Below are positions 40,389-49,543 of a DNA stretch of 64,000 bases, in pieces (the first letter of the stretch is position 1; every line of letters starts with the position of its first letter). The stretch is from Clostridia bacterium (GTDB lineage: Bacteria; Bacillota; Clostridia; Oscillospirales; Acutalibacteraceae). Under the pieces are notes generated by a model. It was not told the DNA's origin, ran no database searches, and saw only the letters and a list, made by a program, of their open reading frames with translations. The stretch spans positions 1 to 64,000 of the forward strand of contig JAFYNR010000016.1 of NCBI GenBank assembly GCA_017548045.1, written 5' to 3'. Made by a program: the position numbers and the translations under genes.

Positions 40389-41579
40389 ATGCCTGATTAC
40401 GAAGATTTCAAAACAATACCCGTAGGTCAGCTGGGAATTATCGCTTTGCCCGGCTGCGAAACAATCGCCCGAAAGATTGACAATTACCTTGTTAACTGGC
40501 GTAAGGAAAGAGACAGTGAACACAAGCTCACTCTTCCTTTTGCAGGATACGAAAAAGAATCATACCTTATCAAGGCTGCTTTCCCCAGATTCGGTACAGG
40601 CGAAGGCAAGTGCGTTATCAACGAAACCGTCAGAGGCTTTGATATTTTCATCCTCTGCGACCCCTTCAATTACAGCGTTGAATACAAAATGTACGGCCGT
40701 TACGTTCCCATGAGTCCCGATGACCACTATTCAAACCTCAAGAGAGCAATCAGCGCAATCGCAGGCAAGGCAAGAAGAATCAATGTTATTATGCCTATGC
40801 TTTACGAAGGCAGACAGCACAGACGCTCAAGCAGAGAATCACTTGACTGTGCAGATATGCTTCGCGAGCTGTGCCTTAACTACGGTGTTGAGAACGTCAT
40901 CACCTTTGATGCTCACGACCCCAGAGTTCACAACGCAATTCCTCAGAACGGCTTTGAAAACGTTCAGCCCGTTTACCAGATGATTAAGGCTATGTGCAAA
41001 AACATACCCGACCTTAATATAGACAAAAATCATATGATGGTTATTTCGCCCGACGAAGGCGGTATGGGCAGATGCATCTACTTTGCAAACGTTCTCGGTC
41101 TCGATCTCGGTATGTTCTACAAGCGCCGCGATTACTCCGTTATCATCGACGGCAGAAATCCCATCGTTGCCCACGAATTCCTCGGCACAAACGTTGAAGG
41201 CAAGGACGTTATCATTATCGACGATATGATTTCATCGGGTGATTCGATGATTGAAGTTGCAACAAAGCTCAAGGAGCTCAAAGCAAACAGAATCTTTATC
41301 TGCTCATCCTTCGGTCTTTTCTGCAACGGTCTTGAAAACTTTGACAAGGCTTATGAAGACGGTCTTATCAGCAAGGTATTCACAACAAACCTTATTTACT
41401 CATCACCCGAGCTTCTCTCAAGAGATTGGTACGTAAGCGTTGACGTTTCGAAATACTGTTCATACATTATCGATACTCTCAACCACGATGAATCAATCAG
41501 CGGTCTGCTTGACCCCAAAGACAGAATTCATAAAATTCTTACAAAATACGGTTTTGAGAGCCACATCGAAAACAAATAA
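40389..41579 (+). CDS. prs: Ribose-phosphate pyrophosphokinase, long form
   Basis: It makes PRPP from ribose 5-phosphate and ATP. At 396 residues it is longer than the usual about 315. Seen motifs are FDAHDPRVHNAIP (metal and pyrophosphate region), VISPDEGGMGR, and VIIIDDMISSGDSMIE, the PRPP-binding signature. The extra length is an insertion near residues 35-70 (SEHKLTLPFAGYEKESY) and a C-terminal tail of about 40 residues. Start ATG follows GCGGAGGG. An AT-rich upstream region with two ACAAAATAT-TGTAT-like repeats (about 40242 and 40283) may hold the promoter, but no clean -35/-10 pair is seen. Confidence 0.9.
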   Translation: MPDYEDFKTIPVGQLGIIALPGCETIARKIDNYLVNWRKERDSEHKLTLPFAGYEKESYLIKAAFPRFGTGEGKCVINETVRGFDIFILCDPFNYSVEYKMYGRYVPMSPDDHYSNLKRAISAIAGKARRINVIMPMLYEGRQHRRSSRESLDCADMLRELCLNYGVENVITFDAHDPRVHNAIPQNGFENVQPVYQMIKAMCKNIPDLNIDKNHMMVISPDEGGMGRCIYFANVLGLDLGMFYKRRDYSVIIDGRNPIVAHEFLGTNVEGKDVIIIDDMISSGDSMIEVATKLKELKANRIFICSSFGLFCNGLENFDKAYEDGLISKVFTTNLIYSSPELLSRDWYVSVDVSKYCSYIIDTLNHDESISGLLDPKDRIHKILTKYGFESHIENK

Positions 41580-41592
41580 TCAAATAAAACAA

Positions 41593-41625
41593 AACCGTCG
41601 GAGCAGCAAACTTCGGCGGTTTTTC
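41593..41625 (+). terminator. Terminator after prs
   Basis: AACCGTCGGAG (41593-41603) pairs with CTTCGGCGGTT (41611-41621) with two wobble pairs, followed by T residues. Confidence 0.7.
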
Positions 41626-41639
41626 AGCAGGTGATATTT

Positions 41640-42743
41640 ATGCAGAACACTCCGCTTGATTTCAGAAACGGAAAATTCAGAATTATGCAGATTGCCGATA
41701 CCCAGGAAATTCCTTCGGTATCCCCCGACACGATTAAGCTTATCTGTGCCGCGCTGGATTCGCAAAAGCCCGACCTCGTTGTATTCACAGGCGACCAGAT
41801 AAAAGGCTATTCCTCATTCTTTGCAGGCGAAAAAGGCAAGGAAAACGTTGTTTCCGCACTGAAAGCACTCATTAAGCCCCTTGAAGACAGAGGCATACCC
41901 TTTACAATGACCTTCGGAAATCACGACGGTGAAGCCGCATTGAACAACAACGAGCAGTTTGAGATTTATAAGCAATCACCGATGTTTGTTTATTCGGATG
42001 CCGCAAGCGAAAACGACAAAGGAACGTTCTGCCTGAATATCGGCGGAAAATTCCTTGTCTATATGTTTGACACCCATTCAAGGGCGGAAGGCGGCGGATA
42101 CAGCGGACTTAACCCCAAACAGATTGAATGGTACAGAAATACAAGAGATTCTTATGAAGCTCCCCTGCCCTCACTGGCTTTTCAGCATATTCCCACACCC
42201 GAATTTTTTGAAGTCATAAAGCCCGTAAAGCGTTTTACAAAGGGTGCCGTAAGAGCATACGGCGACCATAAAAACGAATTCTATATCCTTGACCCCCACA
42301 ACAGCGGTCTTGCGGATTTTATGGGCGAATCCCCTGCCGCACCCTACACAAACAGCGGCGAAATTGATGCATTCCTTGAAAAAGGAGAAATGCTCGGACT
42401 TTATGTGGGACACGACCACAACAACAGCTTTGTTTCAAACTATAAAGGTATCGACCTTGGCTACACCCAGGGCGCAGGCTTCAACGTATACGGCCCCGGA
42501 TTCAGAAGAGGTGTCAGAATTTTTGACGTTGAAGAAAACGGCAGATACGAAACAAAAACGGTTACCTTCGGCGAGCTTTGCGGCACAGAAGTGGAAAACA
42601 AACCGAAATTCGCCCTCTATTCATATGCGCCCACCAGCGTTGACCAGGTTGTTACCGCAGTCAAGGAAGCGGCGGTTGCGGCAGGTACGGTTGCAGGCGT
42701 TGCGGCGATAATCAGAAGTATAAGAAAAAAGAAGAAAAAGTGA
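41640..42743 (+). CDS. Metallophosphoesterase, purple acid phosphatase-like
   Basis: ATG at 41640 follows AGGTGA, giving 367 residues. The N-terminus FRIMQIADTQEIP, then FTGDQIKG, FGNHDGEA, FQHIP and GHDHNN, gives a dinuclear-metal phosphatase core (first motif D-x-Q rather than D-x-H). The C-terminus ends in a hydrophobic stretch and KKKKK, a possible membrane anchor. No signal peptide is seen. The substrate is unknown. Confidence 0.82.
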   Translation: MQNTPLDFRNGKFRIMQIADTQEIPSVSPDTIKLICAALDSQKPDLVVFTGDQIKGYSSFFAGEKGKENVVSALKALIKPLEDRGIPFTMTFGNHDGEAALNNNEQFEIYKQSPMFVYSDAASENDKGTFCLNIGGKFLVYMFDTHSRAEGGGYSGLNPKQIEWYRNTRDSYEAPLPSLAFQHIPTPEFFEVIKPVKRFTKGAVRAYGDHKNEFYILDPHNSGLADFMGESPAAPYTNSGEIDAFLEKGEMLGLYVGHDHNNSFVSNYKGIDLGYTQGAGFNVYGPGFRRGVRIFDVEENGRYETKTVTFGELCGTEVENKPKFALYSYAPTSVDQVVTAVKEAAVAAGTVAGVAAIIRSIRKKKKK

Positions 42744-42759
42744 TTCTCAAAACAAGAGA

Positions 42760-42796
42760 GGCTGTAAAAAACACAAGTTTTTTACAGCCCTTTTTG
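42760..42796. terminator. Bidirectional terminator
   Basis: GGCTGTAAAAAAC (42760-42772) and GTTTTTTACAGCC (42777-42789) form a 13-bp stem, with a T run on the plus strand. It separates the converging phosphoesterase and zinc-ribbon genes. Confidence 0.8.
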
Positions 42797-43333
42797 TTAC
42801 TTAAGGAAATTAAGATTTTTTATGATTGCGGGTTCCTTTGCCTTGCCGTTACAGATATCAACGAAGCAGATAATCTTGACAACGAGAAGAACAATAATGG
42901 CAATTCCGCAGGCAATGGGTACAATTACGGTCCAGCTCAGCACTGCCGCCGCAATGGTGAGAAGTGCATTGCACACCATAAATTTAAGCGCTTGTCTGAG
43001 ATGGAATGCAACGTAAGCCGAATGGCTCTGAGAAAGCAGTGCAATAAGCACACCCGCTATGCCCATAAGATAAATCAGCATTGCAATAACCTTGTTTTCG
43101 GAAATATCTCTGGGGTCAAATTCTTCCGTATGGTCAAAGGGATCTTTTTCAACAGGCGGTGCATATGTCTGCTGACCGAAGAAGGGCTGACCGTACTGTG
43201 AATTTCTTTTGTTTTCGGAATTTTCCGCAGCAGGCTGTGGCTCTGCTTCATTCTGTTCAAACGAAAAGCCGCAGGTTGTGCAGAATTTTATGTTATCTTC
43301 AAGAGGTGTGCTGCATTTAGGACAGATTTTCAT
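42797..43333 (-). CDS. Zinc-ribbon membrane protein
   Basis: The 178-residue product has an N-terminal zinc ribbon (CPKCSTPL...CTTCG) and a Pro/Gln-rich linker (about residues 28-75). Three hydrophobic segments follow, with YVAFHLRQALKFMV as in DUF4870-type proteins. The role is unknown. It lies 20 bp upstream of no other minus gene and is preceded by the GH36/DUF4091 pair on the same strand; a shared transcript is possible but not required. Confidence 0.75.
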   Translation of the reverse strand: MKICPKCSTPLEDNIKFCTTCGFSFEQNEAEPQPAAENSENKRNSQYGQPFFGQQTYAPPVEKDPFDHTEEFDPRDISENKVIAMLIYLMGIAGVLIALLSQSHSAYVAFHLRQALKFMVCNALLTIAAAVLSWTVIVPIACGIAIIVLLVVKIICFVDICNGKAKEPAIIKNLNFLK

Positions 43334-43353
43334 AAATATTTCCTCCTTTTAAG

Positions 43354-45534
43354 TTATTCAACTGCCTTGAAATATTTTACAAAGCTGTCGCCGTCGTCAT
43401 TACGGAGAGTTGTGAAAGCAAGGCCTGCATTCATAAGGAGTGCGCCGGAATAAACCTCATCGGTTTCCTCGTCAATATAATACTTGTCAGGGTCAAGTCC
43501 TTTGAGCTTTATATAGAACGCTCTGTCGGCAGGCTCACGCATAATTACGCTTGTGAGAAGTGCTTCATTTTTATCCTCCGAAACAAACTGCCAAGCAACC
43601 CTGTAAGGATTCTCAAAGGGAGTCACAAGCCTGTAAAGGTCGCCGTAATGGATAACGTCATAATACTTGTGGTATTCCTTGACCTGACGCTTCACGATGC
43701 GTTTTTCCTCTTCGGTGAACTTATTGGGATCAAGCTCATAGCCGAATGAACCCCAGAGGGCAACGTTGCCCTTTGTATCGTAGCCCGTACGCCTTGAAGC
43801 GGAAACGTGCGCACCCATTGTTGATGCAGGGTAACACATTGAAGTACCGAACTGAATCGTAAGGCGCTCAATGGGGTCTGTGTTATCGCTGGTCCATATC
43901 TGAGGCGAGAAATAAAGCGTACCCGGATCAAAGCGTCCGCCGCCGCCCGAGCAGTTTTCAATAAGCATATGGGGGAATTCCTTGGTAAGTCTGTCCATGA
44001 CGTCATATGTACCCAGAACAAAACGGTGGAACACTTCCTTCTGCTGTTCGGGAGGAAGAATTGCGGAACCGACTTCGGAAAGATTGCGGTTGAAGTCCCA
44101 TTTGAGGTAATCAATCTTGCAGGTTGAAAGAACCTTTTTCATTTCTCCGAAAACGTAGTCACGGACATCCTGCCTTGAATAGTCAAGCACGTACTGGTAG
44201 CGTGCAATGGATTTTTCACGGTTGGGCACGTGAAGGCACCAATCGGGATGTGCGCGGTAAAGATTACTGTCGCGCGATATCATTTCAGGCTCGTACCAGA
44301 TACCGAATTTTATGCCCAGCGCATTGATTTTATTTACGAACTCAGCAAGAGTGCCGCCAAGCTTTTCTTCGTTTACCTGCCAGTCGCCAAGGCCGCTTCT
44401 GTCGGAATTTCTGTCACCGAACCAGCCGTCATCCATAACAAGCATTTCAATGCCAAGCTCTTTTGCTCTTTCCGCAAAGGTTACAAGCTGTGCACCCGTA
44501 AACTCCATACCCGTTGCTTCCCAGTTATTGATAAGCAAGGGACGTTTGATATCCTTCCACTTACCTCTGATGAGGTGCTTTCTGTAAAGTCTGTGGAAAA
44601 TACGGCTCATTTCGCCGATACCGTCGGGAGTGTATACCATAACAACCTCAGGTGAGCAGAAATATTCACCTGATTTAAGCTGCCAGCCGAAGTTTTCGGG
44701 ATTGATGCCCATTATAACTCTTGTGCCCGAATTCTGATTTACCTCAGCCTCAAACACAAAGTTGCCGCTGTAAACGAAGTTAAAACCGTATGCATTACCG
44801 TAATCCTCGTTTGCACCCTTATCAACAATGGCTGCAAAAGGATTCTGATGATGGCTTGATGAACCTCTCTTGCTTGAAACAAGCTGTCTGCCGTGAGCAA
44901 GAGGGCGTCTTTCAAGCGCTCTTTCCTTACCCCATCTGCCGTAGAGAGAAAGCATTTCGTAATCGCTTGTGTGGAAATCAACGCAGGTGCTCATTACCTT
45001 TTCGATTTCGACGGTTTTATCGGAATTATTGATAACCTTTACGCTTCTTGTCATAGCGCCAAGCTTTTCGAAAACGGTGTAATAAAGCACTGTCTGAATT
45101 CCCGTTACGGAATCCTCTGTGAGAAGCTCAAGGGTTGTTGCCTCGCCGTCATCCTCAACGTAAAGTGCGGGCAGCCCTTCGATTGCAGGCTTTCCCGAAT
45201 AAATTTTATGGGATACGTAACGCATATCGGTGGCATTATTGCCGTCTGAGTTTCTTATTGCTATTGCGGCTGTTCTGAAATCGCCCGAATTGTTGCCGGG
45301 ATACTCAAAGGGATTGATATCGGGTGAAAAGCGCCAGTCGTCAACCTTAATATTGTTGGGACTGAAGGATGCAAAGCCGCCTGTATAACGGAATTCCGAA
45401 AGGTTGTAATCGGGAATTTTTGCACCGTAGTAAAGATGAACTATATAGTTCTGCTCATAAATTTCAAACACGTAGCTTGAGGTTGCGGTATCAAGCTTGA
45501 AAATTTTCTTTTCACTGTCAAAAAGGATAGGCAT
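43354..45534 (-). CDS. Alpha-galactosidase, GH36
   Basis: It removes terminal alpha-galactose from oligosaccharides such as raffinose and melibiose. The 726-residue product has an N-terminal beta-supersandwich domain and a catalytic barrel with LVMDDGWFGDRNSDRSGLGD. The nucleophile is in YLKWDFNRNL, about two thirds along, and IENCSGGGGRFDPG follows. A C-terminal beta domain completes it. It has no signal peptide, so it acts inside the cell. It begins 1 bp after the DUF4091 gene ends and is surely co-transcribed with it. Confidence 0.95.
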   Translation of the reverse strand: MPILFDSEKKIFKLDTATSSYVFEIYEQNYIVHLYYGAKIPDYNLSEFRYTGGFASFSPNNIKVDDWRFSPDINPFEYPGNNSGDFRTAAIAIRNSDGNNATDMRYVSHKIYSGKPAIEGLPALYVEDDGEATTLELLTEDSVTGIQTVLYYTVFEKLGAMTRSVKVINNSDKTVEIEKVMSTCVDFHTSDYEMLSLYGRWGKERALERRPLAHGRQLVSSKRGSSSHHQNPFAAIVDKGANEDYGNAYGFNFVYSGNFVFEAEVNQNSGTRVIMGINPENFGWQLKSGEYFCSPEVVMVYTPDGIGEMSRIFHRLYRKHLIRGKWKDIKRPLLINNWEATGMEFTGAQLVTFAERAKELGIEMLVMDDGWFGDRNSDRSGLGDWQVNEEKLGGTLAEFVNKINALGIKFGIWYEPEMISRDSNLYRAHPDWCLHVPNREKSIARYQYVLDYSRQDVRDYVFGEMKKVLSTCKIDYLKWDFNRNLSEVGSAILPPEQQKEVFHRFVLGTYDVMDRLTKEFPHMLIENCSGGGGRFDPGTLYFSPQIWTSDNTDPIERLTIQFGTSMCYPASTMGAHVSASRRTGYDTKGNVALWGSFGYELDPNKFTEEEKRIVKRQVKEYHKYYDVIHYGDLYRLVTPFENPYRVAWQFVSEDKNEALLTSVIMREPADRAFYIKLKGLDPDKYYIDEETDEVYSGALLMNAGLAFTTLRNDDGDSFVKYFKAVE

Positions 45535-45535
45535 T

Positions 45536-47158
45536 TCAATTCTCCTTAATCATTCGGTTTATATTTTCACGGAATTCAAGCAGCCATTCCGTTTCGTGGG
45601 GATACTCCATAAACGTAAGCGGTTTGAAAAGGTCTTTATCAATAAATTCAAGCACCTTATCCCTGCCGATTTTACTTTCAAGCAGTCTGAGTGCTTTCAG
45701 ATCCTGAAAGCCATCATAGAAAACTTTAAGTCGGAGGGACTCATATACATTACCGTTTTCGACAGGATAAACCATAAATGAATCGCCCGAAGGGAAGCCT
45801 CCGCCCGCATCGGTTACCTTGTACGGATCAATGGGTTTTATTGAATACTGGCTGTTATAGAAATTGTAGCCCCACTGCAAAAATCCCTTTATGTCGTACT
45901 TGTAAAGCAACACACCCAACACTCTGTTGCGGAGCGAAGGCATCGACATAAAGCGGTTGGGAACATATGAATGACCCTGACCGCAGCAGTAATAAGTCCA
46001 CAATTCGGGAACCTTGCCTGCAAAATCATTTATGTGATCCTCTGCCGGAATAGGATTTTTAACGGCACCTTTTTCGTAAAATTCATAATCAGAAAGAGCA
46101 TCATACACCTTGAAGCCGGGGAAGATTTCGGCAATAAAAGCAGCGCGTCTTGAATATACTTTCAACTGTTTTTCATTTGGTTCATCGGAAACGTGAAGAA
46201 GGCATTTATCCTTTATGCCCTCTCTTTCAACAAAAGAAATAAAAGCTTTTGCAAACTGACGGAGAAAATCGTCATACGCCTTGCTTGATGTGCGTGTAAA
46301 CCAGCCGAAAATCTTTTTCTCTCTGCCCTTTCGATCAAGAGCAACTATTTTCGGTGCGTGCTTTGCACCCCACTGAGTGTAGAAATGGCTGATTTCAAAA
46401 TATTCAATACCGCATTCACGGCACATATCAATCCACTTTTTCAGATTTTTGAAGTCGAAATAATATTTGCCACCGTGATGACGGATTTTCACAAGCTGAA
46501 CAGTGCGTCTTTCACCGCCCACCTTCGTATCAAGAGGAGGGGTAAAAACAGGAGTCAATATACAGTTCATGCCATGCTCAACTGCAGTCCTTATGAAATT
46601 ACGGTTAATGCGCCAATATTCTTCACTGAAAGCCTCAATTCCGTAGTAGTTACATATACAGTCGGAATGATACCAGTTTGTGTAGATAAGCTCCTGACGG
46701 GGAAGCTCTGCATCGATTACCTCAATCTCAACACTGCCGCAAACCGTTCCCTCAGAACTGTGAGAAATGTTTACCGTCAGTTTATCCTTACCGATAAAAC
46801 CGTTCTGAGGAATAACTTCAACCCACAGGCTGTACCATTTGCCTGCTTCAACGGCAATCCCGCCGCTTACGGGCACAAGGTAATCGGGGTACATTCCCGA
46901 AGCCTTGCGCAGATAAAGGTCGTCTGCATCTTCGAAGCAAGCGTTACCTACGGGTACATCTCTCACTATGTATGCCGCCGAAAACTTTGCAAGCTCGCCG
47001 CAAAGCTCAACAGTCACCGAGCCATCACTTTCGGGGCAGAAAGCCGCCTGAAACGACGATTTTTCGTTTTTAAGCATTGAAAATCCGCTGAAGGCTTCTG
47101 CCGAAGGCTTTTCATCGGAAAACACCTTTTCAAGTGAACTGAGGACAATAAGCTCCAT
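45536..47158 (-). CDS. DUF4091 glycoside-hydrolase-like protein
   Basis: The 540-residue product has a beta-sandwich N-terminus and a TIM-barrel-like centre (NWYHSDCICNYYGIEAFSEE, MCRECGIEYFEISHFYTQWG, LHVSDEPNEKQLKVYSRRAA). It ends with GGGFPSGDSFMVYP and a YEH-type tail matching the DUF4091 region of putative glycoside hydrolases. No signal peptide is present. It lies 1 bp from the GH36 gene and probably acts on the same glycan. The activity is unproven. Confidence 0.8.
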   Translation of the reverse strand: MELIVLSSLEKVFSDEKPSAEAFSGFSMLKNEKSSFQAAFCPESDGSVTVELCGELAKFSAAYIVRDVPVGNACFEDADDLYLRKASGMYPDYLVPVSGGIAVEAGKWYSLWVEVIPQNGFIGKDKLTVNISHSSEGTVCGSVEIEVIDAELPRQELIYTNWYHSDCICNYYGIEAFSEEYWRINRNFIRTAVEHGMNCILTPVFTPPLDTKVGGERRTVQLVKIRHHGGKYYFDFKNLKKWIDMCRECGIEYFEISHFYTQWGAKHAPKIVALDRKGREKKIFGWFTRTSSKAYDDFLRQFAKAFISFVEREGIKDKCLLHVSDEPNEKQLKVYSRRAAFIAEIFPGFKVYDALSDYEFYEKGAVKNPIPAEDHINDFAGKVPELWTYYCCGQGHSYVPNRFMSMPSLRNRVLGVLLYKYDIKGFLQWGYNFYNSQYSIKPIDPYKVTDAGGGFPSGDSFMVYPVENGNVYESLRLKVFYDGFQDLKALRLLESKIGRDKVLEFIDKDLFKPLTFMEYPHETEWLLEFRENINRMIKEN

Positions 47159-47169
47159 AAAATCACTCC

Positions 47170-47976
47170 TTATTTACCGCTCATTTTTCTGTCTTTCTCA
47201 ACAGTTTTATCAACCGCTCTGATAACGGAATTTTCAAACCCCGTTTCTTTAAGACTGCACACTCCTTCGATTGTGGTGCCGCCCGGTGAGCACACGTTTC
47301 TCACAAGCTGGCTGACGGAAAGAGGGCTTTCAAGCATAAGCTTTGCTGAGCCGAAAAGCATCTGTGCCGCAATATTCTGAGCCGTTTCCGCAGGCAGACC
47401 GTATTTAACGCCTGCGTTTGCAAGAGAATCCGCAAACATAAACGCAAATGCGGGGGCTGAGCCTGCTATTGCCGTAAATGCGGAAAAATACTTTTCATCA
47501 AGCTCAACGCATTTGCCGAAATACGAGCAGAGCTCAACCGCAAAAGCTTTTTCGCTGTCGTCAACACTGCCCGAAAAACACACGGCAGTCATGGATTCCC
47601 CTACTGCGGCATTAAGGTTGGGCATAATCCTTGCCACCTTCACGTCAAAGCCGAAGCAGTCTTCTATCTTCTTAATTTCAGTGCCTGCGGCTGTTGAGAT
47701 AACGAGAGAGTTTCTCTTTTCAACCTCACCGCTTATTGAACCTGCAAGAAATGCAAAATCCTTGGGCTTCACGGCAATAACCGTGTTATCGCATTCTGCC
47801 GCAACCTGATTTGCACTTTCCGCAACGTTGACGGAAAGCTCCTCTTTAAGCTGAGAAAGCTTCTGTGCATTTATATCGTAAATCATTATTTCATCGGGCT
47901 TTATCTTGCCTGCGGCAACAACGCCTCTGAGAATTGCGCTTGCAAGATTACCCGTACCTATAAATCCTAATTTCAT
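47170..47976 (-). CDS. proC: Pyrroline-5-carboxylate reductase
   Basis: It makes proline from pyrroline-5-carboxylate with NAD(P)H. ATG at 47976 follows AAGGAGTCG, giving 268 residues, the usual length. MKLGFIGTGNLASAILRG is the dinucleotide-binding start, VIAVKPKDF follows, and the C-terminal VCSPGGTTIEGV is the family signature. It precedes the DUF4091 gene by 11 bp. A terminator stands between it and mscL. Confidence 0.95.
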   Translation of the reverse strand: MKLGFIGTGNLASAILRGVVAAGKIKPDEIMIYDINAQKLSQLKEELSVNVAESANQVAAECDNTVIAVKPKDFAFLAGSISGEVEKRNSLVISTAAGTEIKKIEDCFGFDVKVARIMPNLNAAVGESMTAVCFSGSVDDSEKAFAVELCSYFGKCVELDEKYFSAFTAIAGSAPAFAFMFADSLANAGVKYGLPAETAQNIAAQMLFGSAKLMLESPLSVSQLVRNVCSPGGTTIEGVCSLKETGFENSVIRAVDKTVEKDRKMSGK

Positions 47977-47996
47977 AATACCGACTCCTTGCTGTG

Positions 47997-48033
47997 AAAA
48001 AGGGCGCAAAGCAACCTTACGTGCTTTGCGCCC
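47997..48033 (-). terminator. Terminator after mscL
   Basis: GGGCGCAAAGCA (48002-48013) and its complement (48022-48033) form a 12-bp perfect stem. Read on the minus strand it is followed by TTTTT. Confidence 0.85.
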
Positions 48034-48042
48034 GATTCCGGA

Positions 48043-48498
48043 TTAAAGTTCTGATGTGCAGTTGGGGCACTTTGTTGCGCCGATTGCAATTTCGCTCTTA
48101 CAGTAGGGACATTCCTTGGTAGTGGGCTCAGCGGGAGCTTCTTCTTCCTTCTTCTGGGCCTTTTCGTTAATCTTGTTGATAACCTTGATAAGGCAGAAGA
48201 TTACGAAAGCCATAATAAGGAAGTTAAGGATTGCGTTGATGAAGTTACCGTAAGCGATGGCTGCTACGCCTGCTTCCTGAGCTTCGGCAAGAGTTGCAAA
48301 CTCGCCTTCACCGAGAAGGATGAACTTGTTGGTAAAATCAACACCCTTTGTTGCAAGGCTGATGACAGGCATAACGATGTCGTCAACAAGTGACTTAACG
48401 ATTGACTGGAATGCGCCGCCGATGATAACGCCGACTGCAAGGTCAATAACATTGCCTCTCATAATGAACTTTTTGAATTCTGCTGCAAAGCCTTTCAT
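48043..48498 (-). CDS. mscL: Large-conductance mechanosensitive channel with zinc-ribbon tail
   Basis: The 151-residue product has the MscL start (FAAEFKKFIMRGNVIDLAVGV), two membrane helices and a cytoplasmic helix. Added to this is a C-terminal zinc ribbon, CPYCKSEIAIGATKCPNC (about residues 130-148). A typical MscL ends before that point. The ribbon may bind metal or a partner on the cytoplasmic side. It has its own promoter and terminator. Confidence 0.93.
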   Translation of the reverse strand: MKGFAAEFKKFIMRGNVIDLAVGVIIGGAFQSIVKSLVDDIVMPVISLATKGVDFTNKFILLGEGEFATLAEAQEAGVAAIAYGNFINAILNFLIMAFVIFCLIKVINKINEKAQKKEEEAPAEPTTKECPYCKSEIAIGATKCPNCTSEL

Positions 48499-48534
48499 AA
48501 CAATATTAACCTCCGTTAATTAAATTACTATTAC

Positions 48535-48563
48535 AATTTACCAAATTTTTTATTAAAGGTCAA
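48535..48563 (-). promoter_or_regulatory. Promoter of mscL
   Basis: On the minus strand TTGACC (48558-48563), 17 bp and TAAATT (48535-48540). The -35 box lies at the very end of the upstream radical SAM gene. Confidence 0.5.
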
Positions 48564-49431
48564 CACCTTCGAGGTTAAAATTTGGAATAAAACTTTCTTT
48601 TGCGGATTCAGGACTCTGAAAATAGCAGTTCTCAAAGCCCATTGCAAGAATCTTCTGCTTCACGATGGCGTATTCCCGTGAAGAAAGCCTTCGGTTGACG
48701 GGCGGCATTTCCGTTGCCTTGCCGAAGGGAGTATACTGACGCATTACGCTTATGTAGGTATCTTCGGGAAGATTATCCCTTACCCAACCGAAAACCTTGA
48801 CCGCCTGCGAAATATTGCCCGGCAGCACAAGATGGCGAATGATGATACCTTTTTTTGCAATTCCGTTTTCGTCAAGCTGGACACCGCCAACCTGACGGTA
48901 CATCTCAAGCACAGCCGACGATGCATATTCAAAATAATCCGCCGCACCGGAATATTTCAGTGCCGGTGCAGAATCGAAATATTTAATGTCGGGAAGATAG
49001 ATATCAATAAGACCTTCAAGCATTTTCAAGGTATCTGCCTTTTCATAACCCGATGAATTATACACTATCGGCACCGGTGATTTGTATTCACGAAGCACTC
49101 TTGCAAGCTGAGGCACGTAGTGCGACGGAGTTACCAAATTAAGATTATGCACGCCCTTCTCTATGAGCTTATCAAAGGTACGCATAAGCTGAATATCGCT
49201 TAATTCGGCACCGTATGCACGGTGGCTCACGTCGTAATTCTGGCAGAAAACACAGCCCAGATTACAGCCCGAAAAGAACACCGTACCCGAGCCGTTTTCG
49301 CCGCTGAGGCAAGGCTCCTCCCAATAATGAGGTGCGGCTCTTGCAATTTTTATTTTATCCCCTGCTCCGCAGACACCAGTATTCACGCTTCTGTCTGCAC
49401 CGCAGTTTCTGGGGCAAATACTGCATTTCAT
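48553..49431 (-). CDS. Radical SAM protein, PflA-like (COG1313 type)
   Basis: The ATG at 49431 is preferred to the in-frame GTG because GAGG lies 8 nt before it; 292 residues result. The N-terminus has CSICPRNCG...TGVCG, an extra Cys set typical of this group. The radical SAM cluster motif is CNLGCVFC. VTPSHYVPQL and YLPDIKYFDS follow. Such proteins are annotated as pyruvate formate-lyase activating enzyme homologues, but their real partner is usually unknown. No glycyl-radical enzyme is adjacent. Confidence 0.85.
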   Translation of the reverse strand: MKCSICPRNCGADRSVNTGVCGAGDKIKIARAAPHYWEEPCLSGENGSGTVFFSGCNLGCVFCQNYDVSHRAYGAELSDIQLMRTFDKLIEKGVHNLNLVTPSHYVPQLARVLREYKSPVPIVYNSSGYEKADTLKMLEGLIDIYLPDIKYFDSAPALKYSGAADYFEYASSAVLEMYRQVGGVQLDENGIAKKGIIIRHLVLPGNISQAVKVFGWVRDNLPEDTYISVMRQYTPFGKATEMPPVNRRLSSREYAIVKQKILAMGFENCYFQSPESAKESFIPNFNLEGVDL

Positions 49432-49485
49432 CTTTTTCACCTCGCTGTGACTTATTATACTATTTTATAAAATAAATATAAAGTA

Positions 49486-49514
49486 TTGTATTATCAAAAA
49501 AAATGGTGTATAAT
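49486..49514 (+). promoter_or_regulatory. Promoter of the coaX operon
   Basis: TTGTAT (49486-49491), 17 bp and TATAAT (49509-49514) precede the GTG start at 49544. Confidence 0.6.
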
Positions 49515-49543
49515 GAAACAGAATATGTTGGAGGAGTGATACC

